Origin: Salmonella bongori NCTC 12419
GTDB lineage: Bacteria; Pseudomonadota; Gammaproteobacteria; Enterobacterales; Enterobacteriaceae
Direction: 5' to 3'
DNA length: 64,000 bases
NCBI RefSeq assembly: GCF_000252995.1
Contig: NC_015761.1
Location: 3,410,001 to 3,474,000 of the forward strand
Shown: positions 17,700 through 25,889 of the stretch, piece after piece
How the letters are laid out: each line of letters starts with the position of its first letter
Position numbering within the stretch: position 1 is the first letter of the stretch
The notes under the pieces: generated by a model
Told to the model about the DNA's origin: nothing
Seen by the model: only the letters and a program-made list of their open reading frames with translations
Databases searched by the model: none
Position numbers and translations under genes: made by a program

Positions 17700-17727
17700 A
17701 CCATACAAAAAGCAGCCAAAGTCGCAA
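17700..17727 (-). promoter_or_regulatory. candidate asd promoter
   Basis: On the minus strand TTGCGA (17722-17727), a 16-nt spacer and TATGGT (17700-17705) lie about 65 nt upstream of the asd start. The sequence TTTTTGTATGGTGAA is shared with the E. coli asd upstream region as I recall it. Confidence 0.45.
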
Positions 17728-18042
17728 GCGAAATTAATCAATGATAGCGAAGCCATCAGTAATGCGACTTATCCTGCCTTACCGCGCAAGCAGAAAGTCC
17801 AGTGGCGATTATCAGGGAATTTGCGTTAGGAAGGGAATCATTTCCGTCGCTGTTTTATTGATCCTAATTATGGATCAGCGTGGAAATTTGCCTGCTTTTA
17901 TGCGCGTACTGAAACATGGCGAGGCAAAACGCCGTTGGGTGATTGCATACGCACACATCAACAAAAAAGCCGGGTGGCGATGACGCCTTACCCGGCTTAC
18001 AGTAGGAATATGCGCCCCGGTTAACGCTACCGGGTCAGCCCC
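17728..18042. other. gap between asd and gntU; yhgN absent
   Basis: In E. coli the MarC-family gene yhgN lies here. This window has only about 315 nt between the asd promoter and the gntU stop, with no membrane-protein frame. I see a REP unit (17970-18001) and a hairpin CCCGGT-N7-ACCGGG at 18016-18034 just past gntU without a T-run. The 80-codon plus-strand frame at 17741-17983 runs into the REP and is not supported as a gene. Confidence 0.6.
17970..18001. repeat. REP unit
   Basis: AGCCGGGTGGCGATGACGCC followed by TTACCCGGCTTACA is an imperfect palindrome of REP type, downstream of gntU. Confidence 0.65.
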
Positions 18043-19383
18043 TCAACTCAGCAACTGGAACGCAATCATCCCGATAATCGCGCCTGTCGTGCCGAGGATG
18101 GTTTCCATCATTGTCCAGGTTTTTAACGTCTGCGCTTCGGTCGCGCCGGTAAATTTACCGAACAACCAGAAACCAGCGTCGTTCACATGGGAAACGACAA
18201 TTGAACCGCCGGCGATACAGATAGAGAGCGCCGCCATCTGTGCGCCGGAGAAATTTAGTTGCTCAATGACCGGCATCACCAGACCGACTGCCGTTAAGCA
18301 CGCGACCGTTGCAGATCCCTGAATGATACGGACCGCTGCCGCCAGCACGAAGCAGGTGATGGCAATGGGCAGTCCCATACCGGTTAACGCTTCGCCCAGT
18401 GCCGGACCGACGCCGGAGTCAACCAGTACCTGTTTGAACACCCCGCCTGCGCCAATAACCAGCAGGATAATACCCGCCGGTTGCAGCGCGTGGCCGCAGA
18501 TTTCCATCACTTTATCTTTCGGCATCCCCTGACGCATCGCCAGGCCGTAAATCGCTACCAGACAAGCGACCAGAATCGCAGTGAAGGGGTGGCCGATAAA
18601 CTCAAACCATTCGTAAGCGGTAGAACCTTCCGGCACAAAACGCGCGGCGATCGTTTTCAGCCCGACCAGCACCAATGGTAACAGGATCAGCGCCAGGCTG
18701 AAGCCGAAAGAAGGCATTTTACCTTCGCCCAGATGCGGCTCGGTAATGTCGTCAGGAATACGCAGCTCAACGTAACGGCTGATAAAATTCCCCCACAGCG
18801 GCCCGGCGATAATCATACCTGGAATGGCTGCGCACAGCCCAATCAGGATCATCCAGCCGAAATCAGCATGCATCTGGGACGCCAGCAGCATCGGCGCAGG
18901 CCCAGGCAACAAAAACGCCGCGGCTGCCGCCACGCCCGCAAACAGCGGAATGACCAGCTTCACCAGGTTTGTGCCGGTATGACGCGCCATAGAGAACGCG
19001 ACGCTAATCAGCAGCACAATCGCCACTTCGAAAAACAGCGGGAGCGCGCAAATCAGCCCGGCCAGGCCAATCGCATAGTGCGCGCGGTTATGGCCAAAGG
19101 ATTTAAGCATTTTCACGGCTATCTGATCGACCGCGCCGGTTTCATGCAGAATTTTACCGAACATCGCCCCCAGCGCGACCACAATCGCCAGGAAACCCAG
19201 TGTGCCGCCCATTCCTTTTTCCATGGTTGCAGCGATTTTATCAAGCGGCATACCCGAAAAAAGCCCCGCGCCCATCGAGACCACCATTAACGCGACGAAG
19301 GCATGCATACGCGCCTTCATCACGAGGAACAGCAGCAGCAAGACAGAACCGACGGCGGTTAAAACCAGTGTTAATGTACTCAC
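18043..19383 (-). CDS. gntU: GntU, low-affinity gluconate transporter (GntP family)
   Basis: An inner-membrane gluconate:H+ symporter of 446 residues with about 12-14 hydrophobic segments. Typical GntP-family stretches are visible, such as ALGAMFGKILHETGAVD and the C-terminal HVNDAGFWLFGKF. It overlaps the gntK stop by 4 nt, forming a gntKU operon that couples uptake with phosphorylation. Expression should follow the GntR operators upstream of gntK. Confidence 0.96.
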   Translation of the reverse strand: MSTLTLVLTAVGSVLLLLFLVMKARMHAFVALMVVSMGAGLFSGMPLDKIAATMEKGMGGTLGFLAIVVALGAMFGKILHETGAVDQIAVKMLKSFGHNRAHYAIGLAGLICALPLFFEVAIVLLISVAFSMARHTGTNLVKLVIPLFAGVAAAAAFLLPGPAPMLLASQMHADFGWMILIGLCAAIPGMIIAGPLWGNFISRYVELRIPDDITEPHLGEGKMPSFGFSLALILLPLVLVGLKTIAARFVPEGSTAYEWFEFIGHPFTAILVACLVAIYGLAMRQGMPKDKVMEICGHALQPAGIILLVIGAGGVFKQVLVDSGVGPALGEALTGMGLPIAITCFVLAAAVRIIQGSATVACLTAVGLVMPVIEQLNFSGAQMAALSICIAGGSIVVSHVNDAGFWLFGKFTGATEAQTLKTWTMMETILGTTGAIIGMIAFQLLS

Positions 19384-19913
19384 AGCGTACTGCCTTTGTT
19401 GATCGCCTCAATGGTGCTCGCCACCACCCCTTCCAGTGGCTGATCGATATCCACCACCAGAACGTCGCGTTCCTCAGCGCCTGGCTCTTGCAGCGTTTCA
19501 AACTGTGTTACCAACATCTGGGTTTTGAAGAAATGGCCTTTGCGCGCTTTCAGACGGCTTTCAATAACGTCGAAATCACCTTTCAGATAGATAAAAGAGA
19601 GATTCGGGTTTCCCTCACGTAACAGGTCGCGATAGTGTTTTTTCAGCGCGGAACAGACGATCAGCGAGATTTTATTGGTACGCTGCATCGCAAAGGCCGC
19701 GTCGTTCAGCGCCTGCAACCACGGTTTGCGGTCATCATCATTCAACGGCTCGCCGGAGGCCATTTTTTCAATATTGCAGCGCGGATGCAAAAAATCACCG
19801 TCCAGAAACGCGGCATGAAGCTGATGCGCCACTGCGCTTGCGACCGCGGATTTACCGCTGCCGGATACGCCCATCAAAACGTAAACGTGGTGATCATGAT
19901 TAGTCGTGCTCAA
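19380..19913 (-). CDS. gntK: GntK, thermoresistant gluconokinase
   Basis: This phosphorylates gluconate to 6-phosphogluconate for the Entner-Doudoroff and pentose phosphate routes. The 177-residue P-loop kinase has GVSGSGKS at about residues 15-22, DGDFLHP and the C-terminal LVVDIDQPLEGVV. The best start is the TTG at 19913, which gives (M)STTNHDHH as in E. coli; there is no in-frame ATG near the N-terminus. It is the first gene of gntKU, immediately downstream of two GntR-type operators. Confidence 0.93.
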   Translation of the reverse strand: MSTTNHDHHVYVLMGVSGSGKSAVASAVAHQLHAAFLDGDFLHPRCNIEKMASGEPLNDDDRKPWLQALNDAAFAMQRTNKISLIVCSALKKHYRDLLREGNPNLSFIYLKGDFDVIESRLKARKGHFFKTQMLVTQFETLQEPGAEERDVLVVDIDQPLEGVVASTIEAINKGSTL

Positions 19914-19943
19914 AGCGGGCCCCCACTCTACAAGGTTCAATTT

Positions 19944-19972
19944 TGTTACGGGTAACTGTTATCGGTAACATT
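19944..19972 (-). promoter_or_regulatory. tandem GntR operators upstream of gntKU
   Basis: There are two adjacent palindromes: GTTACGGGTAAC (19945-19956) and TGTTATCGGTAACA (19957-19970). Both fit the GntR half-site GTTA-N4-TAAC and lie 30-60 nt upstream of gntK. gntR follows upstream at 20051-21046. Confidence 0.75.
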
Positions 19973-20050
19973 GTCCAGCCACGCTATTCGAGACGCAATG
20001 ACCATTCGTGCCAAAAGTGAATAAGTGTGAGCTACTTCAAAGTTGTCAGA

Positions 20051-21046
20051 TTAAATAGATCCGCCCGGTGACAAGGTGAAACCTAAATCTAACATTTTCG
20101 GCGTCACCGTTTCGCCGCGGATACGGGCCAGCAGCCGCTCTGCGCCAATGCTGCCCATCCGTTCGCGCGGCGTCAGGACACTTGCCAGACGCGGTTCCAT
20201 TACCTGACCGATATCATGACCGTGGAATCCGGCAATGGCCATATCATCCGGGATTTTTAGCCCCAGACGCTGGCATTCAAAGGCTGCGCCCACCGCCAGG
20301 TCATCGTTAGTGCAAAAAATACCGTCAAGCTGCGGGTATTCGCGTCGCGCCTGGCGCATTAACTCGATACCGGAAGAATAGGATGAAGATTGCTCCATCA
20401 TCACACTGTAGGGCGCCAGACCTGCGTCCCGCATCGCCTGCTCATAACCCTTTTGCTTGATAATAGTTCGTTCGTCGAGCCGCGCGCCCAGATAAGCAAT
20501 ATGACGGTGGCCACGCGCGATAATTGCGGCAGTCATCTGGCGGGCGGCGTCAAAGTTGTCAAAACCTACGGCAATATCGAGACACGGCGACTGGCTGTCC
20601 ATCAGCTCAACCACCGGAATCCCGGCGACTTCGATCATTTTTAAGGTGCGCGGCGTATGGGTACGCTCAGTGAGAATAAGGCCGTCAATATTCCAGGAGA
20701 GCATTGATTCCAGGCGCTCCTGTTCCATCTCCGGTTTATAACCGTAGTGCGCCAGCATGGTCTGATACCCATGGGCGTCGGTGACGCTTTCAATACCGCG
20801 TAAGACTTCCGCAAAGACCTGGTTGGTTAAGGACGGTAGTAGAACGCCAATGGCGCGGCTGGTCGCATTGGAAAGAATATCAGGCGCGCGATTGGGGATG
20901 TACCCAAGTTCATCAAGCGCAGCCGCAATTTTACCCCGCAGCGCGACGGAGACCTGCTCCGGATTACGCAAAAAACGGCTGACCGTCATTTTGGTCACGC
21001 CGACACGGTCGGCCACATCCTGAAGTACGGGTCTTTTCTTTTTCAT
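20051..21046 (-). CDS. gntR: GntR, gluconate operon repressor (LacI family)
   Basis: A cytoplasmic LacI/GalR-family repressor that is released by gluconate. The 331-residue protein has an N-terminal helix-turn-helix VLQDVADRVGVTKMTVSRFL (about residues 7-26) and a hinge helix. The periplasmic-binding-protein-like ligand core includes GVLLPSLTNQVFAEVLRGIE. The frame is open 22 codons further upstream, but MKKKRPVLQD is the known N-terminus. It lies 80 nt upstream of the tandem operators before gntKU. Confidence 0.96.
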   Translation of the reverse strand: MKKKRPVLQDVADRVGVTKMTVSRFLRNPEQVSVALRGKIAAALDELGYIPNRAPDILSNATSRAIGVLLPSLTNQVFAEVLRGIESVTDAHGYQTMLAHYGYKPEMEQERLESMLSWNIDGLILTERTHTPRTLKMIEVAGIPVVELMDSQSPCLDIAVGFDNFDAARQMTAAIIARGHRHIAYLGARLDERTIIKQKGYEQAMRDAGLAPYSVMMEQSSSYSSGIELMRQARREYPQLDGIFCTNDDLAVGAAFECQRLGLKIPDDMAIAGFHGHDIGQVMEPRLASVLTPRERMGSIGAERLLARIRGETVTPKMLDLGFTLSPGGSI

Positions 21047-21122
21047 CGTCCTGAAAGGTGTAAAAGGAATAGATTTTCCCAGTTTACCACGGACGTGCGG
21101 AATTAATGACAAACGATGAAAA

Positions 21123-21194
21123 GCCGGATGGTAACGCTTTCGCGTCTTATCCGGCCTGTATCCTGAACAGATAGCTGATTAGCTATCAGCTATC
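21123..21194. repeat. REP unit and a 10-bp inverted repeat
   Basis: GCCGGATGGTAACGC..CTTATCCGGCCTGT (21123-21160) is a REP unit. It is followed by GATAGCTGAT-N5-ATCAGCTATC (21170-21194), a perfect hairpin with no adjacent T-run. Both lie between yhhW and gntR on the same transcribed strand. Confidence 0.7.
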
Positions 21195-21228
21195 TGAAAC
21201 GGGAGAAGCGACAAAGGGTTACAGCAAG

Positions 21229-21924
21229 TTAGACTGGCGGCAAGTCAAACAGCAGCACTTCGCTATCGCTGTCGGCATGAACCGAGATCGCCGGCTCATC
21301 CCAAATCGCCAGACCATCGCTGGTCGTGGCTTTGGTGCCATTAATGGTTACGTCGCCTTTTACCACCTGAATCCAGACGCGACGATCGGCGCTAATCTGA
21401 TGTACCGACTGCTCCTCTTTCACCATCGCCCAGCGGTACAGCGCCATATCCTGGTAGACCTTCAGCGAACCGTCACGGGCATCCGGTGAAAGCACCAGTT
21501 GTTTACCCTGCGCGGCATCAAAGCGGCGCTGTTCGTAGCGCGGCGTAATGCCCGTTTCCGCCGGAATAATCCAGATCTGGTATAGCCGAAGACGATCTGT
21601 TTTGCTCGGGTTGTACTCGGAGTGGCGAACGCCGGTGCCGGCACTCATAATCTGGAATTCGCCCGCGGGAACCTGCTCTTTATTGCCCATACTATCCTGG
21701 TGTTCTACGGTGCCTTCCAGTACATAGGTCAAAATTTCCATGTCTTTATGCGGGTGAGTACCGAAACCCTGGCCTGCATCGATCACGTCGTCGTTAATCA
21801 CCCGCAGCGCCGAGAATCCCATAAAATTTGGATCATAATAATCGGCGAACGAAAAGGTGTGCCAGGAGTCCAGCCACCCATGATTCGCGTGGCCGCGGTC
21901 GTTTGCTTTGCGTAAGTAGATCAT
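21229..21924 (-). CDS. yhhW: YhhW, pirin-like protein (quercetin 2,3-dioxygenase activity in E. coli)
   Basis: A 231-residue bicupin of the pirin family. The metal-binding cluster GFGTHPHKDMEILTYVLEG has two histidines and a glutamate, with a further histidine in GTGVRHSEYN. E. coli YhhW is reported to oxidise quercetin; the natural substrate is unknown. The start MIYLRKANDRGHANHGWL matches E. coli, and an in-frame ATG three codons earlier is less likely. It is a single gene between yhhX and gntR. Confidence 0.94.
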   Translation of the reverse strand: MIYLRKANDRGHANHGWLDSWHTFSFADYYDPNFMGFSALRVINDDVIDAGQGFGTHPHKDMEILTYVLEGTVEHQDSMGNKEQVPAGEFQIMSAGTGVRHSEYNPSKTDRLRLYQIWIIPAETGITPRYEQRRFDAAQGKQLVLSPDARDGSLKVYQDMALYRWAMVKEEQSVHQISADRRVWIQVVKGDVTINGTKATTSDGLAIWDEPAISVHADSDSEVLLFDLPPV

Positions 21925-22046
21925 TGTGTTCACCCCAATTCATATTGATAGCGTGAGTGTGAACCTAATCCTTCAATGATGATAGAGGGTGAAAATTGAC
22001 TCCTCTGTTCAAAAAATATGAATAAGTTCAAAGGAGCCAATCGTAC

Positions 22047-23084
22047 TTACTTAGAAAGGGTTATGGTGGCGGGAGAAGGCTGCTCAAATGCCCGTTCCAG
22101 AATCTCCAGATTGGTAAGAACCTCAGATTCACTGACGTAATTTGGCGCGCCGGCAGTAAGCGTTGCATACAAAGCATCATAGACGCGGCCATAGTCACCC
22201 GTTTCCGGTTTCACCTCTTCTTTCACGGTCACGCCTTCATCGTTAACATATTCCAGCACACCGACAGATTCATCAGCCGCAAAACCCGGCTCGCCAGGCA
22301 TAATGTTCGCTTTCAGGCTGGTTTCTTGTTGATCGATACCGTACTTCACAAACGAGCCTTTGGTCCCATGCACGATAAATTTCGGGTAATCAATTTTCAC
22401 CAGGTGGCTGGTTTTAACGATAGCCTTCAAATCGCCATAAAACAGCTGCGCTTCGAAGGTGTCATCCGGATTCGCTTTATTACGCAGGCTACGAATGTCA
22501 TACGCGACATGATCCGGGCGACCAAATAGCGAAATCATTTGATCCATCGTGTGAACGCCAAGTCCGTAGAAAGCGCCATCCTGCGGCAGCCCCGGCCTGG
22601 TTTCTGCTACCGGGCGGTAATAATCGAAATGGCTTTCAATTTCGACGATATCTCCAAGCTTCCCGCGCTCAATGACCTTCTTAGCCGTCAGAAAGCAGGA
22701 GTCAAAGCGACGATTCTGATAGGGCGACACGATTAACCCTTTGCGCTGCGCCAGTTCAAACAACGCTTTCGCTTCCCTCATCGTTGGCGTAAAGGGTTTT
22801 TCCACCAGTACGTTTTTACCGGCTTCCAGGGCACGTTTAGCGTATTCGAAATGGCTGTCAGCATGGGTACAGACGATCACCAGCTTAACCAGAGGATCAT
22901 CGAACACGTCATTCAGATCGCTGGTGAAGTGGATGTGCGAATAGATCGGTGCCTGCTCTTCCGGTTTCGCATGGCGGCGAAAGATATGCGCCACATGCCA
23001 GGTGTCCTGACGGTTAAGAACATAGGGAAGATGGTAGCGGGTGGTGCTTTTACCAAAACCAATGAATGCGCAATGTAAGGCCAT
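22047..23084 (-). CDS. yhhX: YhhX, Gfo/Idh/MocA-family oxidoreductase
   Basis: A 345-residue NAD(P)-dependent oxidoreductase of unknown substrate. The N-terminal Rossmann fold carries GFGKSTTRYHLPY, and EKPFTP is the family EKP motif with its lysine. The C-terminal domain has GLGVHTMDQM. The frame continues 31 codons upstream, but MALHCAFIGFGKS agrees with E. coli YhhX. The RyhB-1 small RNA gene lies about 150 nt upstream on the same strand, the same arrangement as in E. coli. Confidence 0.93.
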   Translation of the reverse strand: MALHCAFIGFGKSTTRYHLPYVLNRQDTWHVAHIFRRHAKPEEQAPIYSHIHFTSDLNDVFDDPLVKLVIVCTHADSHFEYAKRALEAGKNVLVEKPFTPTMREAKALFELAQRKGLIVSPYQNRRFDSCFLTAKKVIERGKLGDIVEIESHFDYYRPVAETRPGLPQDGAFYGLGVHTMDQMISLFGRPDHVAYDIRSLRNKANPDDTFEAQLFYGDLKAIVKTSHLVKIDYPKFIVHGTKGSFVKYGIDQQETSLKANIMPGEPGFAADESVGVLEYVNDEGVTVKEEVKPETGDYGRVYDALYATLTAGAPNYVSESEVLTNLEILERAFEQPSPATITLSK

Positions 23085-23235
23085 AGCCGTATCCTTTTTT
23101 AAAACTGATGGTCTACACCATAGCGCAAAGCGAAAGGAGACGACATAGTGTATTACCCATAGCCGATAGCCCGCCACTGCTCACACTTTGGATGTCATGG
23201 GTATGCTGGCAAGCAGGCGCGTGTGGAAAACCGCA

Positions 23236-23330
23236 AAAAAAAAGCCAGCACCCGGCTGGCTAAAGTAATACTGGAAGCAATGTGAGCAATGTCGTGCTTT
23301 CAGGTTTTCCGTCGAGGTCCCCCTGAACGC
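23236..23330 (-). ncRNA. ryhB: RyhB-1 (RfrA), Fur-repressed small RNA
   Basis: The minus strand reads GCGTTCAGGGGGACC at the 5' end, then the conserved pairing core CATTGCTCACATTGCTTCC. A terminator stem AGCCAGCC-GGGTGCTGGC ends in a run of T. The core and terminator match E. coli RyhB almost base for base; the 5' third differs, as expected for the Salmonella copy. RyhB acts with Hfq to down-regulate messages for iron-using proteins under iron starvation. The position upstream of yhhX also matches. The start at 23330 is inferred from the -10 at 23337-23342. Confidence 0.93.
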
Positions 23331-23336
23331 AAAGCA

Positions 23337-23366
23337 ATAATAATCATTCTCATTCGCACTTGTCTA
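23337..23366 (-). promoter_or_regulatory. ryhB promoter with Fur box
   Basis: On the minus strand the -10 is TATTAT (23337-23342). A TAGACA -35-like element (23361-23366) is 18 nt upstream. GAGAATGATTATTATT spans the spacer and -10 and matches a Fur box, so Fur with iron would block transcription. Confidence 0.85.
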
Positions 23367-23393
23367 GCTTTTTTTTGCAAAAAATGCCGTTAA

Positions 23394-23567
23394 CGCCATT
23401 TGACAGCCAGGAATGCCGGGAGGAGCATCCCCCTTCATCATACACCCGCAGTAAGCGAGGCCATGTTACGTCGTGGTGAACCACATGATGATGTTATTCG
23501 TCAGCAGATTCATGTCCAGTCGGAGATCATCACTGCACGTCAGGCATTGAAGGTATGGGCAGGATAG
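23394..23567 (+). other. unrecognised short open frame, possible gene remnant
   Basis: A frame opens after a TAA at 23391 and ends at a TAG at 23565-23567. It contains an ATG at 23463 that would encode 34 residues (MLRRGEPHDDVIRQQ...). The composition is protein-like (charged, no low complexity) and a GGGAGGAG lies upstream at about 23418, but not at a good distance from a start codon. I do not recognise the family. It may be the 3' end of a deleted gene, since E. coli carries yhhY, yhhZ and others in this interval. Confidence 0.25.
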
Positions 23568-23849
23568 AGTCTATGGAATATTGTCACCTGTTTTAGGGAA
23601 AACACTAAATAGTTTATTCCTCCTAAATAACGAGCTAAAAAACGCTCTACACGACCTGTTGCGTTATATAAAGACTCCATTTATTTTTTCTGGTACTTGC
23701 TCACACTATTTTTATTGGCATTTTGTTACTGGCTTTTTTTGCCGTAAAAGTTCCCCTTTTGCTTTTTTTTGCTTTTGCCCGTCACTTTATGGTGATTATC
23801 ACAACAATATACTTCCCCTGATATTAACGTAACTCAGGTGAGGTGAACC
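23568..23849. other. AT-rich intergenic stretch upstream of the DeoR-kinase gene
   Basis: No supported gene. It is rich in T-tracts and lower in GC than its neighbours, which suggests acquired or eroded sequence. It presumably holds the promoter of the downstream four-gene cassette; I could not settle on a -35/-10 pair. The 83-codon frame at 23581-23832 is low-complexity and rejected. Confidence 0.5.
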
Positions 23850-25064
23850 GTGAAATTTGAACGCCATCATAAAATATTGAAACAAATTAGCACGTCAGGA
23901 ATCGTAAAAGTCGCTGTTCTGGCGAAAAGTCTGAACGTCACAAAAGAAACCATCCGTTCAGATCTTAATGAATTAGCCAGTCTTGGTTACTTAACCCGTT
24001 GTCATGGCGGCGCGTTTATCACTCTCGACTCGCTTGATAACGTTGCGAAAAATGAAATTGCTTACGCACTTGAAAATTATGAAGAAACACGGGGAATAAA
24101 AAAGGGCCGCTCCGATATGAAAAGTCATGTATGTGTAATTGGATCATTTAATGTCGATATCATCAGCTATTTGCCCCGACTACCCGCCATCGGCGAGTCG
24201 CTTCTTGCCAATAAATTTATTTTCTCCCCCGGTGGCAAAGGCTGTAACCAGGCCTTAGCGGCAAGCTATGCGGATTCGGACGTACATTTTATTACTAAAG
24301 TAGGCGCAGATCACTTTAGTGAATATGCTATCAATTTTATGAACGCCTCGAAAATTCATAAAAGTATCATTTACCAAACGCCAGAAACGCAAACTGGCAC
24401 CGCGACCATTCTGGTTAATGAAGACACCGGCGATAATGTTATCGCTATCTATCCGGGGGCAAATATGACCATTACACCAGATGAGGTCATGATCCAACAA
24501 GAGGCCATCATTAACTCCAACATTGTCCTGCTTCAGCTTGAAACTAATTATAGCGCACTACGTCAGGCCATCTCTTTGGCGCAAAAAAATGGCGTTCCAG
24601 TAATTATAAACCCAGCACCCTATAATGACGGGGTGGATTCTCTTATTAAAGATATTGATTATATTACGCCGAACGAAACAGAGGCTGGCTTACTGGCAGG
24701 GATTGAGGTTACAGATATTACTTCTGCCAGACAGGCAGCCAAAATTATCCACCAGAAAGGTGTAAAAAACACCATTATCACTTTGGGTAGTAAAGGCTCG
24801 TTAGCTTATGACGGGAAAAAATTTATATATTCCCCGGCATTTCCGGCAGTCGTCAAAAATACCGCTGGTGCAGGCGACGCATTTAATGGCGCGCTCGCTT
24901 CTGGTCTCGCCAAAGGAAAACCCCTGGAGTCTGCGCTGTGCTACGCCAGTGCTTTTGCCTCCCTGGCGGTAGAGACGGCTAACGCCTCTGATATGCCGGA
25001 ACATGAATCCGTCATTCACCGTATTCAGAGCACACCATATCAACAATCCATCTCTACTCATTAA
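23850..25064 (+). CDS. DeoR-type HTH fused to a PfkB/ribokinase-family sugar kinase
   Basis: A 404-residue two-domain protein. Residues about 1-56 form a DeoR helix-turn-helix (VKVAVLAKSLNVTKETIRSD). Residues about 90-395 form a PfkB-family kinase with the ribokinase signature GGKGCNQALAAS and the C-terminal TAGAGDAFNGAL, which includes the catalytic aspartate. A linker lies at about residues 60-88. The start is GTG at 23850 with AGGTGAGG upstream. It heads a cassette with a ThuA-like protein, a DMT transporter and a phosphotriesterase, so it may both sense and phosphorylate the imported sugar or nucleoside. The substrate is unknown. An equivalent is absent from the E. coli K-12 locus as I recall; I believe this is the Salmonella gene known as STM3547. 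Confidence 0.88.
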   Translation: MKFERHHKILKQISTSGIVKVAVLAKSLNVTKETIRSDLNELASLGYLTRCHGGAFITLDSLDNVAKNEIAYALENYEETRGIKKGRSDMKSHVCVIGSFNVDIISYLPRLPAIGESLLANKFIFSPGGKGCNQALAASYADSDVHFITKVGADHFSEYAINFMNASKIHKSIIYQTPETQTGTATILVNEDTGDNVIAIYPGANMTITPDEVMIQQEAIINSNIVLLQLETNYSALRQAISLAQKNGVPVIINPAPYNDGVDSLIKDIDYITPNETEAGLLAGIEVTDITSARQAAKIIHQKGVKNTIITLGSKGSLAYDGKKFIYSPAFPAVVKNTAGAGDAFNGALASGLAKGKPLESALCYASAFASLAVETANASDMPEHESVIHRIQSTPYQQSISTH

Positions 25065-25076
25065 AAGGAGTCAATA

Positions 25077-25838
25077 ATGCATAATGCCAACACAACGTTA
25101 AAGGTGCTCTTTATTGGAGAATCCTGGCATATCCATATGATCCATTCAAAAGGATATGACAGTTTTACCTCAAGTAAATATGAAGAAGGCGCCACCTGGT
25201 TACTGGAATGTTTAAAAAAGGGAGGTATCGCTGTCGATTATATGCCAGCACATACGGTGCAAATCGCCTTTCCAGAAAGCGTTGACGATTTAAACCGTTA
25301 TGATGTTATCGTAATCAGTGATATTGGCAGTAACACGTTCTTATTACAAAACGACACTTTCTATCAGCTAAGAATAAAGCCAAATGCTCTTGAATTAATT
25401 AAAGAATATGTGCACAACGGCGGTGGTTTATTAATGATTGGCGGCTACCTCTCCTTTATGGGGATTGAAGCAAAAGCAAATTATAAAAATACCACCCTGG
25501 CCGATGTACTTCCGGTAATAATGCCTGATGGCGACGATCGTGTTGAAAAACCGGAGGGCGTCTATGCACAGGTTGAAAACCCTGAACATCCAGTTATCAA
25601 AGGTTTTTCTGATTACCCTCCTTTCCTGGGTTATAACCAGGCTGTCGCGAAAGATGATGCTGCCGTCGCGTTAACCATTAACGGCGATCCTTTACTGGTC
25701 TTTGGTGAATATCACAACGGGAAAACGGCCTGCTTTATGAGCGACTGCGCGCCACACTGGGGAACACAACAATTTATGGCGTGGCCATTTTACAGCGACT
25801 TGTGGATTAACACACTTAACTATATCGCCAAACGATAA
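25077..25838 (+). CDS. class I glutamine amidotransferase-like (ThuA/DUF1355-type) protein
   Basis: A 253-residue cytoplasmic protein with a flavodoxin-like amidotransferase fold. The N-terminal VLFIGESWH strand-turn, YDVIVISDIGSN, and a loop VHNGGGLLMIGGYLSF sit where the nucleophile elbow would lie. I see no cysteine in that elbow, so classical glutaminase activity is doubtful. A late segment, CFMSDCAPHWGTQQFMAWPFY, resembles the end of ThuA-like domains. It starts 12 nt after the kinase gene with a strong AAAAGGAG site. Its role in the cassette, perhaps sugar-derivative hydrolysis or isomerisation, is inference. Confidence 0.78.
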   Translation: MHNANTTLKVLFIGESWHIHMIHSKGYDSFTSSKYEEGATWLLECLKKGGIAVDYMPAHTVQIAFPESVDDLNRYDVIVISDIGSNTFLLQNDTFYQLRIKPNALELIKEYVHNGGGLLMIGGYLSFMGIEAKANYKNTTLADVLPVIMPDGDDRVEKPEGVYAQVENPEHPVIKGFSDYPPFLGYNQAVAKDDAAVALTINGDPLLVFGEYHNGKTACFMSDCAPHWGTQQFMAWPFYSDLWINTLNYIAKR

Positions 25839-25889
25839 CAATAGAGGAGTAACGCAGGTTACTCCTTCGCCAAATAAAAGGATTGATGT

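Noticed and set aside
17741..17983. 80-codon plus-strand frame between asd and gntU
   Set aside because: No ribosome site or recognisable domain, and its end runs through a REP palindrome.
23581..23832. 83-codon frame upstream of the DeoR-kinase gene
   Set aside because: Phe/Cys-rich translation of T-tracts with no ribosome site; it occupies what should be the promoter of the cassette.
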